A stretch of DNA of 64,000 nucleotides from an uncultured Verrucomicrobiota bacterium (GCA_903907925.1 CAIVQB010000047.1:1-64000); one strand, 5' to 3'. Positions 1 through 10,400 are shown, counted from the first letter of the stretch. Translations and numbers: made by a program. Notes: generated by a model from the letters alone, not told the origin.

Positions 1-21
1 CATTTGCCCTCCACGCCCGGA

Positions 22-250
22 CCAAAGCGGCGTGGCGCTCCGCTTCCCGCCGCACTCCAAAGTTCGAGCGGCGGTCTGTTGTGGAGTGCGGTGGCAGAGC
101 GAAGCGTCGACACCGCTTTCGAACCCGGGTTTCGCGAGACACCGTCGGTGCACCGCCTGCCCTGAATCCAGGCGGACCTCCTGACGTGCTTTCTGCAATC
201 CACCCCCGGACCAAAGCGGCGTGGCGCTCCGCTTCCCGCCGCACTCCAAA
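22..250. repeat. Palindromic dispersed repeat, family A (one half copy plus one full copy)
   Basis: A right-hand module (22-60, core GCGGCGTGGCGCTCCGCTTC, ending in GCCGCACTCCAAA) is repeated at 211-250. A left-hand module (82-119, GGAGTGCGGTGGCAGAGCG onward, ending in CACCGCTTT) is close to its reverse complement, so 82-250 forms an imperfect inverted repeat with a loop of about 90 bases. The same pair of modules recurs at 2068-2210. Positions 1-386 hold no convincing gene: the open frame that runs through them into the MFS gene simply crosses the repeat. Confidence 0.8.
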
Positions 251-386
251 GGTGGCGCGCCCTTCGGCCGGGCCCATCGTTTTGGTGGACGCCCGACCGT
301 CAACCCGGTTTACTCCCGGGGTTCCCGCAAACACGCGTCCCGCGCGTGCGATGTTATCAACGTGCAACCACGAGCAGCATGATTCT

Positions 387-1973
387 ATGAGCAACGGAAA
401 CGACAACGGCATTGTTCCCAATGCAAAACGCCTTCTTTGGGCCGGATTCGCCGCAATTCTTGCGGCGGGCATCGGTTTCGGCATCCGCGGTGGCATTCTT
501 GCCAACTGGGCCGCTGATTTCGGCTTCACCGGAGCCCAATTGGGGGCGATCGGCGGTGCCGGGTTCACCGGATTCTGCTTCGGCATCATCATCGGCGGCG
601 TGATCGTCGACAAGATCGGCTACGGAAAGCTGGTCGTCGCCGCCTTTCTGTTCCATGTGGTGTCCGCCTTCGTCACGTTTGGCGCCCAGAAGGGCCAGAC
701 TCAGGATCAGGCCTACAACTACCTCTACTGGGGAACGTTCATCTTCGCACTGGCCAACGGCACCCTGGAGGCGGTGGCGAATCCGCTGGTGGCGACTCTC
801 TTCCCCCACAACCGCACCCATTATCTCAACATCCTGCATGCGTCATGGCCCGCGGGCCTGGTGGTCGGCGGCCTGATCGGCTGGATCCTCGGTGACCAGA
901 TGCACCTGAGCTGGAAGTTGCAGCTCGGATTGTTCCTTGTTCCGACCGTGGGCTACGGCCTGATGTTCATGGGTCAGAGTTTCCCGAAATCCGAAGCGTC
1001 TGCCAAGGGGCTGTCGGTTGGCGAAATGTTGAAGGATGTCGGCATCCTCGGTTCCGCCGTCGCCGCCTATCTCCTGGTGCTGTTCTTCCAGAACGCGCTG
1101 GGCTTCGGCACCGGCATCGCCTTCGCGCTCGGCGGCGTGATTTGGATCACAGTTGCCGTCATGACTGGCTTCTCCATTGGCGCGTGGCTTCTGTTTGTCC
1201 TGCTGATCACCCACGTTCTGGTGGGCGCCGTTGAACTCGGAACCGACGGGTGGATCCAGAACATCACCGGCAACATCCTCACGCCGAGCGAAGGCAAGAT
1301 CCTCTTCGTCTTCACATCGCTGTTCATGTTCTGCCTTCGCTTCTGCGCCCATTTCATCGAGAAGACGCTCAAGATTTCGCCGGTGGGCCTGCTGTTCATC
1401 TGCGCGGCGATGGCCTGTCTCGGACTGAACCTCGTCAGCGGCATCACCAGCTTCGGCGGCGCACTGCTGGCTCTCGCTGTCTATGCGCTCGGCAAGACGT
1501 TCTTCTGGCCGACGATGCTCGCGGTGGCGTCCGACCGGTTCCCGCGCACCGGTGCGATCGCGATCTCAATCATGGGCGGCTGCGGCATGATGTCGGCGGG
1601 CCTCTTGGGCTCCGCCGGTCTCGGTTACGCCAAGGATCGCTATGCGGCGGAGGAACTACAAAAGGCCAAGCCTGCCCTCTATGCCGAGTACAAGGCTGAG
1701 AAACCCAGCACCTTCCTCTTTCTGGATCCGGTGACCGGTCTCGATGGGACCAAGCTGTCCAAGGTGCAGGAGACCCCCAAGGACAAGCAGACTCCCGATC
1801 AGAAGATCGTGGGCGACGCGAGCATCCAGGGCGATCGCCGTACCTTGCTGGCGGATTCGTTCATCCCGGCGACCATGGCCGGGATCTATCTGCTCCTGTT
1901 CCTCTACTTCAAGTCCATCGGCGGCTATAAAGTCGTCCGGATCGACACCAGTCTCGGTACGGCTGAGTCCTGA
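387..1973 (+). CDS. MFS transporter, sugar-permease-like
   Basis: A 528-residue inner-membrane protein of the major facilitator superfamily. Hydrophobic segments alternate with short loops from about residue 15 to residue 415, as expected for a 12-helix carrier. The loop after the second helix carries a [12 protein letters not shown] motif, a degenerate form of the family's loop 2-3 signature. The ATG at 387 is preferred because the 102 in-frame codons before it translate repeat DNA. A charged, soluble insert at about residues 418-490 precedes the last helix (about 492-512), which is unusual. The substrate cannot be read from sequence; related planctomycete and verrucomicrobial carriers are often annotated as sugar permeases. 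A good terminator follows, so it is probably transcribed alone. Confidence 0.85.
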   Translation: MSNGNDNGIVPNAKRLLWAGFAAILAAGIGFGIRGGILANWAADFGFTGAQLGAIGGAGFTGFCFGIIIGGVIVDKIGYGKLVVAAFLFHVVSAFVTFGAQKGQTQDQAYNYLYWGTFIFALANGTLEAVANPLVATLFPHNRTHYLNILHASWPAGLVVGGLIGWILGDQMHLSWKLQLGLFLVPTVGYGLMFMGQSFPKSEASAKGLSVGEMLKDVGILGSAVAAYLLVLFFQNALGFGTGIAFALGGVIWITVAVMTGFSIGAWLLFVLLITHVLVGAVELGTDGWIQNITGNILTPSEGKILFVFTSLFMFCLRFCAHFIEKTLKISPVGLLFICAAMACLGLNLVSGITSFGGALLALAVYALGKTFFWPTMLAVASDRFPRTGAIAISIMGGCGMMSAGLLGSAGLGYAKDRYAAEELQKAKPALYAEYKAEKPSTFLFLDPVTGLDGTKLSKVQETPKDKQTPDQKIVGDASIQGDRRTLLADSFIPATMAGIYLLLFLYFKSIGGYKVVRIDTSLGTAES

Positions 1974-2005
1974 CCGAACGCCGGATTCCGGCGTCAGTCT
2001 CACAG

Positions 2006-2037
2006 CGGCGGCTCCCAATGCGGGGGCCGCCGTTTTT
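2006..2037 (+). terminator. Rho-independent terminator after the MFS gene
   Basis: GC-rich stem: CGGCGGC (2006-2012) pairs with GCCGCCG (2026-2032), and the inner CCC with GGG, followed by five T residues (2033-2037). It lies 33 bases after the MFS stop codon. Confidence 0.8.
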
Positions 2038-2067
2038 GTTTGTTTTGGAGAATGCTTGTCGTCACGG

Positions 2068-2210
2068 GGTGCGGTGGCGAAGCGAAGCGCCGACACCGTT
2101 TTGGAACGGGACTCCGGTTTGAAAGTCGCGGATCCATTCACCATGTTCGACCGAAGTTCGCACCCGTCCGGCAAAGCGGCGTGGCGCTCCGCTTCCCGCC
2201 GCACTGCTCC
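2068..2210. repeat. Palindromic dispersed repeat, family A, second full copy
   Basis: Left module 2068-2103 (GGTGCGGTGGCGAAGCGAAG onward, to CACCGTTTT) and right module 2172-2210 (starting AAAGCGGCGTGGCGCTCCGC) match the modules at 82-119 and 211-250 nearly base for base. The DNA between them is not conserved. It fills most of the gap between the MFS terminator and the esterase gene. Confidence 0.8.
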
Positions 2211-2297
2211 ATAGGGGCCGGCGTTCTCTGGAGCCACGGTCCGGTTTTCGGTGGCGTGGATTTCGGGAAAGGAACAGGCTCACGACCGATCCCCGCC

Positions 2298-4076
2298 ATG
2301 AAAACGCTTTTCCTACGCCTCGGCCTCGCCGTCGCCCTGCTCGGTTCGATTCATCCCATCGTCGCCGACGATTATTCCCTCGGTTCCGAATCTCTCGAAC
2401 GCGCCGCCGGAACCCCTCGCGGGCGCGTCGAGGCGTTCGAGTTCCACGATTCCAAGATCTTTCCCGACACCACCCGTGATTGCTGGATCTACATTCCCGC
2501 CCAATACGACGGCTCGAAACCCGCCGCGCTGATGGTCTTCCAGGACGGCCACGAGTATGTCAGCGAAAAGGCGTCGCAGCGGGTGCCGGTGGTGTTCGAC
2601 AATTTGATCGCCAAGGGTGAAATGCCGGTGACCATCGGCATCTTCATCAACCCCGGAAACCGCGGCACCAACGCGGCGCCGGCCACCGGTTGGGCCAACC
2701 GCAGCAATCGAAGTTACGAATACGATTCGCTCGGCGGCGACTATGCGAAGTTTCTCATCAACGAACTGCTCCCCTTTGCCGTTGCCAAGTATCAGGTGAA
2801 GATCACCGACGACCCGGAACTCCGCGCCATCTGCGGCATGAGCAGCGGGGCGATCTGCGCCTTCACCGTCGCCTGGGAACGCCCAGATTCCTTCCGCAAA
2901 GTGCTGTCCCAGATCGGCAGTTTCACCAACATCCGCGGCGGCCATGTCTACCCGGCATGGATCCGCAAGACGGAGCGCAAGCCAATCCGTGTCTTCCTGC
3001 AGGACGGCTCCAACGACCTCAATAATCTCCACGGCAACTGGCCGCTGGCGAATCAGGAAATGGCCAGTTCGCTGGCCTTCATGGGCTACGATTTCAAATT
3101 CGTCCTCGGCACCGGCAACCACAGTGGCCGTCACGGCGGCGTCATCCTTCCCGACACCCTCCGCTGGCTGTGGCGTCCCACCCTCGCGGAAGCACCCAAG
3201 CCGCTCACCAAGGACAACCTCGGTGGCGATGAGGCGTTGTCCAAGGTGCTCGCCGACGGCGGCAAACCCGGCGATTGGGAATTGGTCGGCGACGGTTTTG
3301 GGTTCACCGACGGTGCGTGCAGCGATGCCGACGGAAATTTCTATTTCAGCGATCTCGGCAAATCGACGCTCTACAAGGTCTCCGCCAACGGTGGTAAACC
3401 GGAGAAGTGGCTGGAAGGCGGACCCAAGATCAGCGGATTGAAGTTCGGCGCGGACGGGCGCCTCTATGCCGCCACCCAGGGTACCGACAAGGAGAAGCGC
3501 ATCATCGTCATCGATCCGGTCAGCAAGAGCTTTGAAACCGTCGCCACCGACGTGCAGCCGAACGACCTGATCGTTTCCAAGACCGGCTGGATCTATTTCA
3601 CCGACACCGGGGCCGGCCAGGTCGTGGCGGTCCCGATCTCGGCGCGCAATATGTCACGTCCCCACCCGGTCGCCGGCGGCATCAACAAGCCGAACGGCAT
3701 CGCCCTCACCCCCGACCAGCATCAATTGGTGGTCAGCGAATACGGCGGCACCAATGCGTGGACCTTCCTCATTCAGGACGACGGATCCCTGCGGGGCGGC
3801 GAGAAGAACCTGGAACTCCGCGCCCCGCCCGGAAAAGCCGACAGTGGCGGCGACGGCATGACCACTGACGCCCAGGGACGCTCCTGGATCACCAGCCATC
3901 TCGGCATCCAGATGTTCGACCCGAACGGCCGGATGGGCGGCATCGTTTCGCGTCCGCAGGAAAAGGGAACCGTCAGTTGCGCCTTCGCCGGCAACGGCCG
4001 CGCCTGGCTCTACGTCTGCAGCAGCGACAAAGTCTACCGCCGCAAAACGCTGACGATGGGTGCGGCGGTGCCGTGA
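2298..4076 (+). CDS. Secreted esterase (CE1/Fes-like) fused to an SMP-30/gluconolactonase domain
   Basis: A 592-residue exported protein with two catalytic-type domains. A signal peptide spans about residues 1-24. Residues 30-295 form an alpha/beta-hydrolase of the Esterase family (as in enterochelin and feruloyl esterases): the nucleophile elbow is GMSSG with Ser182, and a candidate catalytic His275 sits in GTGNHSGRHGG. Residues 300-585 form a beta-propeller like SMP-30/gluconolactonase, with repeated strands and DG/NG turns. By family, the first domain cleaves ester bonds and the second a lactone, so sugar-ester or aldonolactone processing outside the cytoplasm is plausible. The substrate is unknown. 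The ATG at 2298 is chosen because the signal peptide starts there; upstream in-frame sequence is repeat DNA. Confidence 0.85.
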   Translation: MKTLFLRLGLAVALLGSIHPIVADDYSLGSESLERAAGTPRGRVEAFEFHDSKIFPDTTRDCWIYIPAQYDGSKPAALMVFQDGHEYVSEKASQRVPVVFDNLIAKGEMPVTIGIFINPGNRGTNAAPATGWANRSNRSYEYDSLGGDYAKFLINELLPFAVAKYQVKITDDPELRAICGMSSGAICAFTVAWERPDSFRKVLSQIGSFTNIRGGHVYPAWIRKTERKPIRVFLQDGSNDLNNLHGNWPLANQEMASSLAFMGYDFKFVLGTGNHSGRHGGVILPDTLRWLWRPTLAEAPKPLTKDNLGGDEALSKVLADGGKPGDWELVGDGFGFTDGACSDADGNFYFSDLGKSTLYKVSANGGKPEKWLEGGPKISGLKFGADGRLYAATQGTDKEKRIIVIDPVSKSFETVATDVQPNDLIVSKTGWIYFTDTGAGQVVAVPISARNMSRPHPVAGGINKPNGIALTPDQHQLVVSEYGGTNAWTFLIQDDGSLRGGEKNLELRAPPGKADSGGDGMTTDAQGRSWITSHLGIQMFDPNGRMGGIVSRPQEKGTVSCAFAGNGRAWLYVCSSDKVYRRKTLTMGAAVP

Positions 4077-4148
4077 GCGGAAGTGCCGGAAGAGTTCACG
4101 CCGGAGGGAGAATATCCGCCGGGCGAAAGTAGGCACGGCGGAGTTACC

Positions 4149-4237
4149 GGAGCGCTGGCATCCTGCCGGCGAGTTGGAGTCCGTCTTGCGTGCGGATGCG
4201 TAGAGAATCTCCGAGCCGCCAGGATGGCAGCGCTCCC
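4149..4237. repeat. Imperfect inverted repeat, family D (large stem-loop)
   Basis: The left arm GGAGCGCTGGCATCCTGCC (from 4149) and the right arm at 4212-4237 (GCCGCCAGGATGGCAGCGCT and flanks) are near-perfect reverse complements around a loop of about 40 bases. This explains the otherwise gene-free 4077-4412. A short open frame across it (4083-4316) is not a believable gene. Confidence 0.7.
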
Positions 4238-4412
4238 AGTTCGTCGTCCCGCTCGACAGCAAACCCAAGGGGCGGGGTGCAGCGAAAAGCACCGGTACGC
4301 CATTATTGATCCATGAGCCGTCATCAGATTTCCGGTTGCAAACCGCCGCGGGACGCGAACATTGGACCCGAATTCCGCTGGTTCGAAACTCAACCACTCC
4401 CCCCAAGTTCTC

Positions 4413-4871
4413 ATGTCTGATCGTCCTTCCCCCGAATCCTCCGACCATCTGTCGCGCCGCGCCTTCGGTCGCTTCACCAGTGCCGCCATTGGCGGTCTCA
4501 TCGTCGGGGCCACCTCGGTGGTCCGTGCCGCCGCCGAAAAGGGTGCCACTGATCCCGCCAATCTGCTGCTGGATCCCCACGTCTGCCGCGGTCTGAACAC
4601 CTGCAAAGGCAAGGGCAAGGGCAAGGACAATTCCTGCGCCGGCACCGGCAAATGCGCCACTGCCGAAACCCACGGCTGCCACGGCGACAACACCTGCAAG
4701 GGGCAGGGCGGTTGCGGCGAACATCCGGGCGAAAACACCTGCAAAGGCCACGGTTCCTGCAGTGTTCCGCTCGACGACAAGACTTGGAAGAAGGCCCGCA
4801 AGAATTTTGAAGCCCAGTTGACCAAGAAGGGCCAGAAGTTCGGGGCCGCACCCGCCGCCAAGAAGGCCTGA
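4413..4871 (+). CDS. bufA2: Bufferin-type RiPP metallophore precursor (BufA2-like)
   Basis: A 152-residue Cys-rich exported peptide. The N-terminus carries a twin-arginine-like motif (S14-R-R-A-F18) and a hydrophobic stretch (22-40), so export by Tat or Sec is expected. The core holds nine cysteines (58, 64, 75, 81, 89, 95, 101, 110, 116) in four repeats of the form N-[TS]-C-[KA]-G (62-66, 73-77, 93-97, 108-112), mostly followed by x-G-x-C. The tail is Lys/Ala-rich without Cys. It directly precedes DUF692 and DUF2063 genes, the enzyme pair that modifies bufferin cysteines. By family, the mature peptide is a periplasmic metal (copper) buffer. The ATG at 4413 puts the Arg pair at a normal signal position; no clear Shine-Dalgarno is seen. 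Confidence 0.85.
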   Translation: MSDRPSPESSDHLSRRAFGRFTSAAIGGLIVGATSVVRAAAEKGATDPANLLLDPHVCRGLNTCKGKGKGKDNSCAGTGKCATAETHGCHGDNTCKGQGGCGEHPGENTCKGHGSCSVPLDDKTWKKARKNFEAQLTKKGQKFGAAPAAKKA

Positions 4872-4924
4872 AGCCGGTCGAAGGGTTGGCCCACCGGCCC
4901 CTTCCGCCGCCTTCAGAACCGCGC

Positions 4925-5875
4925 ATGACGGTTCCTCGTCTCGGATTGCCCAACCTCGGTCTCGGGGTTGGGCTCCGCTCGATCCACTATCCCCATCTCC
5001 TCCGCGAACAACCCGCGGTGGATTGGTTCGAGGTCATCTCCGAGAACTACATGGATTCCCGGGGACGTCCCCGGCATGTCCTCGATCAAATCGCGAGCCG
5101 CTATCCGGTGGTGATGCACGGCGTCTCACTCTCCATCGGCAGCACCGACCCATTGGATTTCGAGTATCTCAAGCGGCTCAAGGCGCTCGCCACCGCCATT
5201 CGACCGGCGTGGGTTTCGGATCATGTCTGCTGGACGGGTGTCGCCGGTCAGAACACCCACGATCTTCTCCCGTTGCCGCTGACGGAAGGGAGTCTGCGTC
5301 ATGTGGTATCGCGGGTCCGTCAGGTTCAGGATTTTCTGGAGCGCCCGTTGATCCTGGAGAATCCCAGTTCGTACGTGGGATTCCGCAGTTCAACGATGCC
5401 GGAATGGGAGTTCATCGCCCGCATGGCCGAAGAGGCGGATTGCGGGCTGCTGCTCGACGTGAACAACGTCTACGTCTCAGCGACCAACCACGAGTTCGAT
5501 CCCGAGGCCTTCATCCGCGCGCTTCCGGCTGAACGCATTGTCCAGTTCCACATCGCCGGTCATACCCACTGCGGCACTCATATCATCGACACCCATGATC
5601 ATCCGGTGATCGATCCGGTGTGGAACCTGTATCGACTGGCCCATCAATTGACCGGTGGCGCCTCCACTTTGCTCGAATGGGACGCGCAGATTCCGCCGTT
5701 CGAGGTGGTTCACGCCGAGGTGTTGAAGGCCAAACACTACTGGGCCGTTTCGCTCGATCTCCCGCCGCTGCCCGACGGACCAGCGGTGTCGTCGGTGCCC
5801 GATGTCGATATTCACGAAGGATCCGGTCGGTCCATCCCACAACCGCTGCCGTCGCTGTTGGTCGAGGTCCAATGA
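4925..5875 (+). CDS. bufB: DUF692 multinuclear iron oxidase (MNIO), bufferin-modifying enzyme
   Basis: A 316-residue TIM-barrel enzyme of the DUF692/MNIO family (related to MbnB of methanobactin synthesis). Candidate iron ligands are all visible: His65 in MHGVS, Asp99-His100 in SDH, Glu145 in ENP, Asp178 and Asn180 in LLLDVNN, His209, His213 and His215 in FHIAGHTH, Asp223 and His226 in DTHDH, and Glu251 in LLEWD. Family members use a di- or tri-iron centre and oxygen to convert peptide cysteines to heterocycles (oxazolone/thioamide or thiooxazole type). The substrate here should be the Cys-rich peptide encoded 53 bases upstream. An in-frame TTG at 4886 is possible, but the ATG at 4925 leaves the family-typical N-terminus. 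Its stop overlaps the next start. Confidence 0.93.
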   Translation: MTVPRLGLPNLGLGVGLRSIHYPHLLREQPAVDWFEVISENYMDSRGRPRHVLDQIASRYPVVMHGVSLSIGSTDPLDFEYLKRLKALATAIRPAWVSDHVCWTGVAGQNTHDLLPLPLTEGSLRHVVSRVRQVQDFLERPLILENPSSYVGFRSSTMPEWEFIARMAEEADCGLLLDVNNVYVSATNHEFDPEAFIRALPAERIVQFHIAGHTHCGTHIIDTHDHPVIDPVWNLYRLAHQLTGGASTLLEWDAQIPPFEVVHAEVLKAKHYWAVSLDLPPLPDGPAVSSVPDVDIHEGSGRSIPQPLPSLLVEVQ

Positions 5876-6756
5876 GCGACACCCCGCCCGTCGACACCTC
5901 GGAGCTGGCCCGGGTTCAACGCTGGTTTCAGGCGGTCCTGACCGATCCCGCGGGAATCCCCGCCGGGGCGGAATCCGCCGCCGCCCGTCAGCAGTTTCCG
6001 GAGGGTTCTGTGGGTGTGGATACTCTCCTGACCGGTTCATCCAAGCTCACTCCTTCTGATCGTCTGGCCGTCTATGCCAACGCCTATTTCGCCCGTCTGG
6101 TGGAATGCCTCGGCGAGGTCTTTCCGATTCTCAAGCGAACGCTGGGCGAAGAGGTGTTCACGGGATTCGCCACCGATTACCTGCGCGAGCATCCTTCCCG
6201 CACCTACACGTTGCATCTGCTGGGAGCCCGGTTTCCGCAGTTCCTCGCCGAGAGCCGACCGCCGCGCGAGGAGATCGACACACCGGATTGGGCAGACTTC
6301 CTCGTCGATCTGGCCCGATTCGAATGGGACCTCTACGAAGTGTTTGATGGCCCGGGAATCGAGGATGGCCCCCGCCTCGATCCAACGGCTCTGGCGGCGC
6401 TCGACGGTCCTGCGGGTGAATCGGCCCGATTGATTCCGGCGCCGTGTCTTCGGCTGTTCACCGGGCAATTCCCGGTGAGTGACTTCTACACGCAGGCCCG
6501 CGTGGCGGATCCGGCCGTGGAATTGGAGATGCCCGATCCGCAGCCGACCCACGTTGCGATCACCCGTCGTGACTATGTGGTGCGACGCCTGCCACTGGAT
6601 CCGCGCGAGTACCACCTGTTGCACGCGCTGACCCGAGGCACCCCGCTGGGCGCGGCGCTGGAGACCACCGCGGAACTCGAATCGGTGGAACCCGGACGCA
6701 TCGCTGGATGGTTCACCCGCTGGGCGCGGGAGGATCTTTTTGTGGGCGTGGAATAG
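5872..6756 (+). CDS. bufC: DUF2063 partner protein of the MNIO enzyme
   Basis: A 294-residue protein. The N-terminal DUF2063 signature is clear at about residues 62-125 ([13 protein letters not shown]..., then [14 protein letters not shown] and a HPSRTYTL segment). The family pairs with DUF692 enzymes and, as in MbnC, is thought to bind the precursor leader and present it to the iron enzyme. Start and previous stop overlap (ATGA at 5872-5875), so the two are translationally coupled, completing a bufA-bufB-bufC operon. No membrane (DoxX-type) fourth gene follows; the next gene is a toxin-antitoxin pair. Confidence 0.9.
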   Translation: MSDTPPVDTSELARVQRWFQAVLTDPAGIPAGAESAAARQQFPEGSVGVDTLLTGSSKLTPSDRLAVYANAYFARLVECLGEVFPILKRTLGEEVFTGFATDYLREHPSRTYTLHLLGARFPQFLAESRPPREEIDTPDWADFLVDLARFEWDLYEVFDGPGIEDGPRLDPTALAALDGPAGESARLIPAPCLRLFTGQFPVSDFYTQARVADPAVELEMPDPQPTHVAITRRDYVVRRLPLDPREYHLLHALTRGTPLGAALETTAELESVEPGRIAGWFTRWAREDLFVGVE

Positions 6757-6798
6757 CCCAGTTAGATCCAAGCAATGCTCCGATTGACGGCATTGAAA

Positions 6799-7029
6799 AT
6801 GTCCGTCAAAGTGTCAGACATGAAGGTCAATTCCCGGGAGTTTCAACGCGATTTCACCCGGATGAAGGCCAAGGCCAGGGCCGGTGAGTCGATTCTCATC
6901 ACCTCGGGTGGCGAGGACTTTGTGTTCCAGGCGGTAAAACCCAAGTCGTGGCAAAAGGCGTTGAAGGGCAAGGGGCGAATTGTTGGCGACCTCTTCAGCA
7001 CCGGAAGCGAATGGGAGGCGTCTTCGTGA
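6799..7029 (+). CDS. PHD/VapB-like antitoxin
   Basis: A small protein (76 residues from the ATG at 6799). The segment KVNSREFQRDF near the N-terminus and ILITSGGEDFVFQAV resemble Phd/YefM-type antitoxins, which bind operator DNA and neutralise a partner toxin through their C-terminal tail. The tail here ends in STGSEWEASS. The start is uncertain: ATGs at 6775 and 6820 are also in frame. The stop overlaps the GTG start of a PIN-domain toxin, the usual antitoxin-first order with coupled translation. Autoregulation of the pair is the family norm but no operator was identified. Confidence 0.75.
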   Translation: MSVKVSDMKVNSREFQRDFTRMKAKARAGESILITSGGEDFVFQAVKPKSWQKALKGKGRIVGDLFSTGSEWEASS

Positions 7030-7430
7030 CCCATCTGCTCGACACCCACGCCTGGATTCAACGGGCCTTGGGAGAGCCATTGCCGCCTCTGGTCGAACGG
7101 ACATTGACCGAACACTCCGGAAGTCTCGCCCTTGCGGACATATCGCTTTGGGAGGCGGCAAAACTCGTGGAACTCGGCCGATTGGAGTTGTCGGTTTCAA
7201 TGGCGGAATTCTTCAAGCTCGCCCTCACACCGGAACTGACCGTCTTACCCATTTCACCCGCCGTGGCGGAGAGGGCCTCGTTGTTGGAGGCCTCCGGTTT
7301 TCACAAGGATCCCGCCGACCAACTGATTGTCGCAACGGCCCTGGTTCATCGCCTACGCCTTATCTCGGACGACACGAGGATTCGACACTGGGCCGGCGTC
7401 CCCCTGCTGTGGCGGACAAGCCGGGGCTAG
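7026..7430 (+). CDS. PIN-domain ribonuclease toxin (VapC family)
   Basis: A 134-residue PIN-domain protein. All expected acidic residues are present: Asp6 (LLDTHAW), Glu43 (SLWEAAKL), Asp95 and Asp98 (KDPADQLIVATA) and Asp115/Asp116 (LISDD). VapC toxins cleave specific RNAs, often tRNA or rRNA, with a Mg-dependent active site formed by these residues. The GTG at 7026 is chosen over an upstream ATG (7011) because GGGAGG (7013-7018) is well placed for it and GTGA overlaps the antitoxin stop. The gene is intact. It converges with mfd, whose stop lies 7 bases away on the other strand. Confidence 0.9.
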   Translation: MTHLLDTHAWIQRALGEPLPPLVERTLTEHSGSLALADISLWEAAKLVELGRLELSVSMAEFFKLALTPELTVLPISPAVAERASLLEASGFHKDPADQLIVATALVHRLRLISDDTRIRHWAGVPLLWRTSRG

Positions 7431-7437
7431 AGTTTAC

Positions 7438-10400
7438 TCACAATGCCAGCAGCAGTTTCTTCAGTTCCTGCAGCCGATCCTTGGCGGTCACTTTGGTGAG
7501 CCTGGGGAACTGTCCGCCCAGCGTGAGCAGATCTCCACCGCGGGTCAGTTTGATCTTTCCGGAACTCACCTCGAGACCGGTGATGTCTTTTTCCGAGGCG
7601 AGGATTCGCAGTTCGCCCGCGGCCATCATGCGCTCGACGGCCGGCGGCAGTGGACCGAAGCGGTCGCGCAGTTCCCGTTTCAACGCCTCCAGGTCCGGAC
7701 GGGAAGAGGCCTGGGCCAGCTTGCGGTACAGTTCGAGCCGCTGCGCGGGTTCGCGAACGTAGTCGAGCGGCAGGTAGGCCGCTTCTTTTCGGGTTTCGAC
7801 CGGAAGATCATCACGACGTCCGCGCCGCTCCTCCGATGAAGAATGCCAGGTGGTGACATCTTCATCGCGCGGAATCTCAATCTTCAACCGCGAGCGTCGG
7901 CGCGCCTCGGCTTCGGCGTCAGGCTTCGGTTTCGCCGCCTGTTCATCACCCGGATTGAGCGCGAGAAAATCCAGACTGATCCGCACCTCGACCCGCGGTT
8001 TCACCCGCTCGCCCTTCATCGATTCCACACTTTGCTTGAGCAACTGGCAGTAGAGATCGAATCCAACCGCGGTGATATGACCGCTTTGCTGCGCTCCAAG
8101 AAGATTGCCGGCGCCGCGGATCTCGAGATCCCGGAGTGCGATCTTGAAGCCGGATCCGAGCGCCGAATACTGCTTGATGGCGCTCATCCGCTTGCGGGCC
8201 TCGGTCAGAAGCTGCGCATGCCGCGGCAGCAACAGATGGCAGTAGGCCTGATGCTTGTAACGCCCTACCCGGCCACGCAATTGATACAGCTCGCTCAGCC
8301 CAAAACGATCGGCTCGATCAATGATGATGGTGTTGGCATTCGGAATATCCAGACCACTCTCAATGATGGTGGTGCTGACCAGGACATCCAACTCGCCGTT
8401 GACGAACTGCGTCATCACCCGCTCCAAATCGTCGGGATCCATTTGTCCATGACCGACCCCGATCCGGGCGTCCGGCACGAGGGCGCGGAGTTTCAAGGCG
8501 ACCCCTTCGATGGTGGAGACGCGATTGTGCAGGAAGTAAATCTGCCCGCCGCGATTCAGCTCCCGCTGGATGGCATCCCGGATGCCCCGTTCGTCGTAGT
8601 CGCCCACCACCGTTTCCACCGGGAGCCGGTCCTGCGGCGGTGTCTCCAGCGTGCTCAGGTCACGCGCGCCGGTGAGCGCAAGATACAACGTCCGCGGAAT
8701 CGGCGTCGCGCTGAGCGTCAGGACGTCGACGGTGGATCGGAACAGCTTGAACTGTTCCTTGTGCTTCACGCCGAACTTCTGCTCCTCGTCGATGATGACC
8801 AGACCCAATTGCTTGAACTGGACATCCGGCGACACCAACCGGTGGGTGCCGATGATTATGTCGACCGTGCCATTGGCCGCCGCCTCCAGAACCGCCTTTT
8901 GCTGTCGTGCCGTCCGGTATCGCGACAGCAGCTCCACCTTCACCGGAAATTCCGCCATGCGATCCCGCAGGGTGTTGTAATGCTGTTGGGCGAGAACCGT
9001 GGTCGGCACCAGCAGCGCCACCTGCCGACCGCCCATGACCGCTTTGAACGCCGCCCGGATTGCCACCTCCGTCTTTCCGAATCCCACGTCCCCGCAGAGC
9101 AGGCGGTCCATCGGTTTCGGCGCTTCCATGTCCCGCTTGGCGGCGTCGATGGCAGTCACTTGATCAGCCGTTTCCTCGAACTCGAACGAGCCCTCGAACT
9201 CGCGCTGCCACGGCGTGTCCGCAGTGAACGCATGACCCATCTGCACCGCGCGCGCGGCCTGGACCCGCAACAATTCCGCCGCCAGATCCCGAACTGCCCG
9301 CTGCGCTGTTTCCTTCGACCGGGTCCAGCGGGTGCCACCGAGCGTGTTCAACTGCGGATTCGCTTTGCCCGCCCCGACATACTTGGTGACCAGATGCGCC
9401 TGGCTGACTGGAACGTACAACCGCGGCCGTTCCCCACCCGAATCTCCAGCGGCATATTCGATCACCAGTGATTCCTGGCCGCCCGTGGTGGGTGAATCGG
9501 TTTTTCCCCGCGCTTGAACCGGTGCCAGGGTCTTGAGCCCGCGGAAAATGCCGATGCCGTGCTCCACGTGGACCACGAAATCGCCTTCCTCGAACTCGCT
9601 GAAATCGATCTCGAATGCCGACCGGATCGCCTGCGCATGGCGGGATTTCAACCGCCTCGGACGCGAGACTTTGTACCGCCCGTACACCTCGGCGTCGGAG
9701 ATCACCACCAGTCCGTCGCGGGCCATGAAGAAACCGCGGGAAAGCGCACCGGTGTGAATGCGGGGCAGGCCGGTCGGTTCCGCATCGAATCCGAATTCCC
9801 GCCACAATTCCGAGAACCGCTGACGTTCGCCGTCGTTGTTGCAGAACACATGAACGCCGCAGCCCTGTCGCAGCCAGCGTCGCATCTGATCAAAAAAGTC
9901 CCGGCGCTGCCGTTCCGCCACCGCCATCTCCGGAAGGGTCGCGCCGATCGGACGAAAGGCATCCAGGGATTCAAGCCCCAACTCGACCGCCTCGGAATCA
10001 GGGGTATCGGATTCGACATCGACATCGACAACCGAAACTACCGTTCCATCACGCCCCTTCAGTTCCGTCTGCCATTCCGCCCAAGAGATGTAGAACGGCG
10101 ACCCGGGCTCAAATTGAGCCGCCTGCTTTTCCGCCTGCGCCTCGAGTTGGGACGGTTCGCACAAGAGAACCACGGCATCGGACGGCAGGTGATCGAGCAA
10201 CGTCGCGAGTGGTGCCGGCGGCGGCGGAAGGGTGGTGGTGATTCCTTCCTCTTCCGCGGAAGGCACCGCAGGTTGGAATCGTTTGCGGAACAGGTTGAGT
10301 TCGCCGGCCGGTGGAATCACCACGGTCTCCACCGGGCCGCGCGAGGTCTGTTGATGGGGATCAAACTCGCGGATGGACTCCAGTTCATCGCCGAAGAACT

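Noticed and set aside
81..386. N-terminal extension of the MFS gene
   Set aside because: It translates the family A repeat and has no conserved protein character; the transporter begins at the ATG at 387.
4083..4316. Short open frame between the esterase and bufA2
   Set aside because: It lies across a large inverted repeat and has no start signal or protein-like composition.
9000..9120. DEEQ instead of DEEH in Mfd motif II as a defect
   Set aside because: DEEQ is a common natural form in bacterial Mfd proteins.
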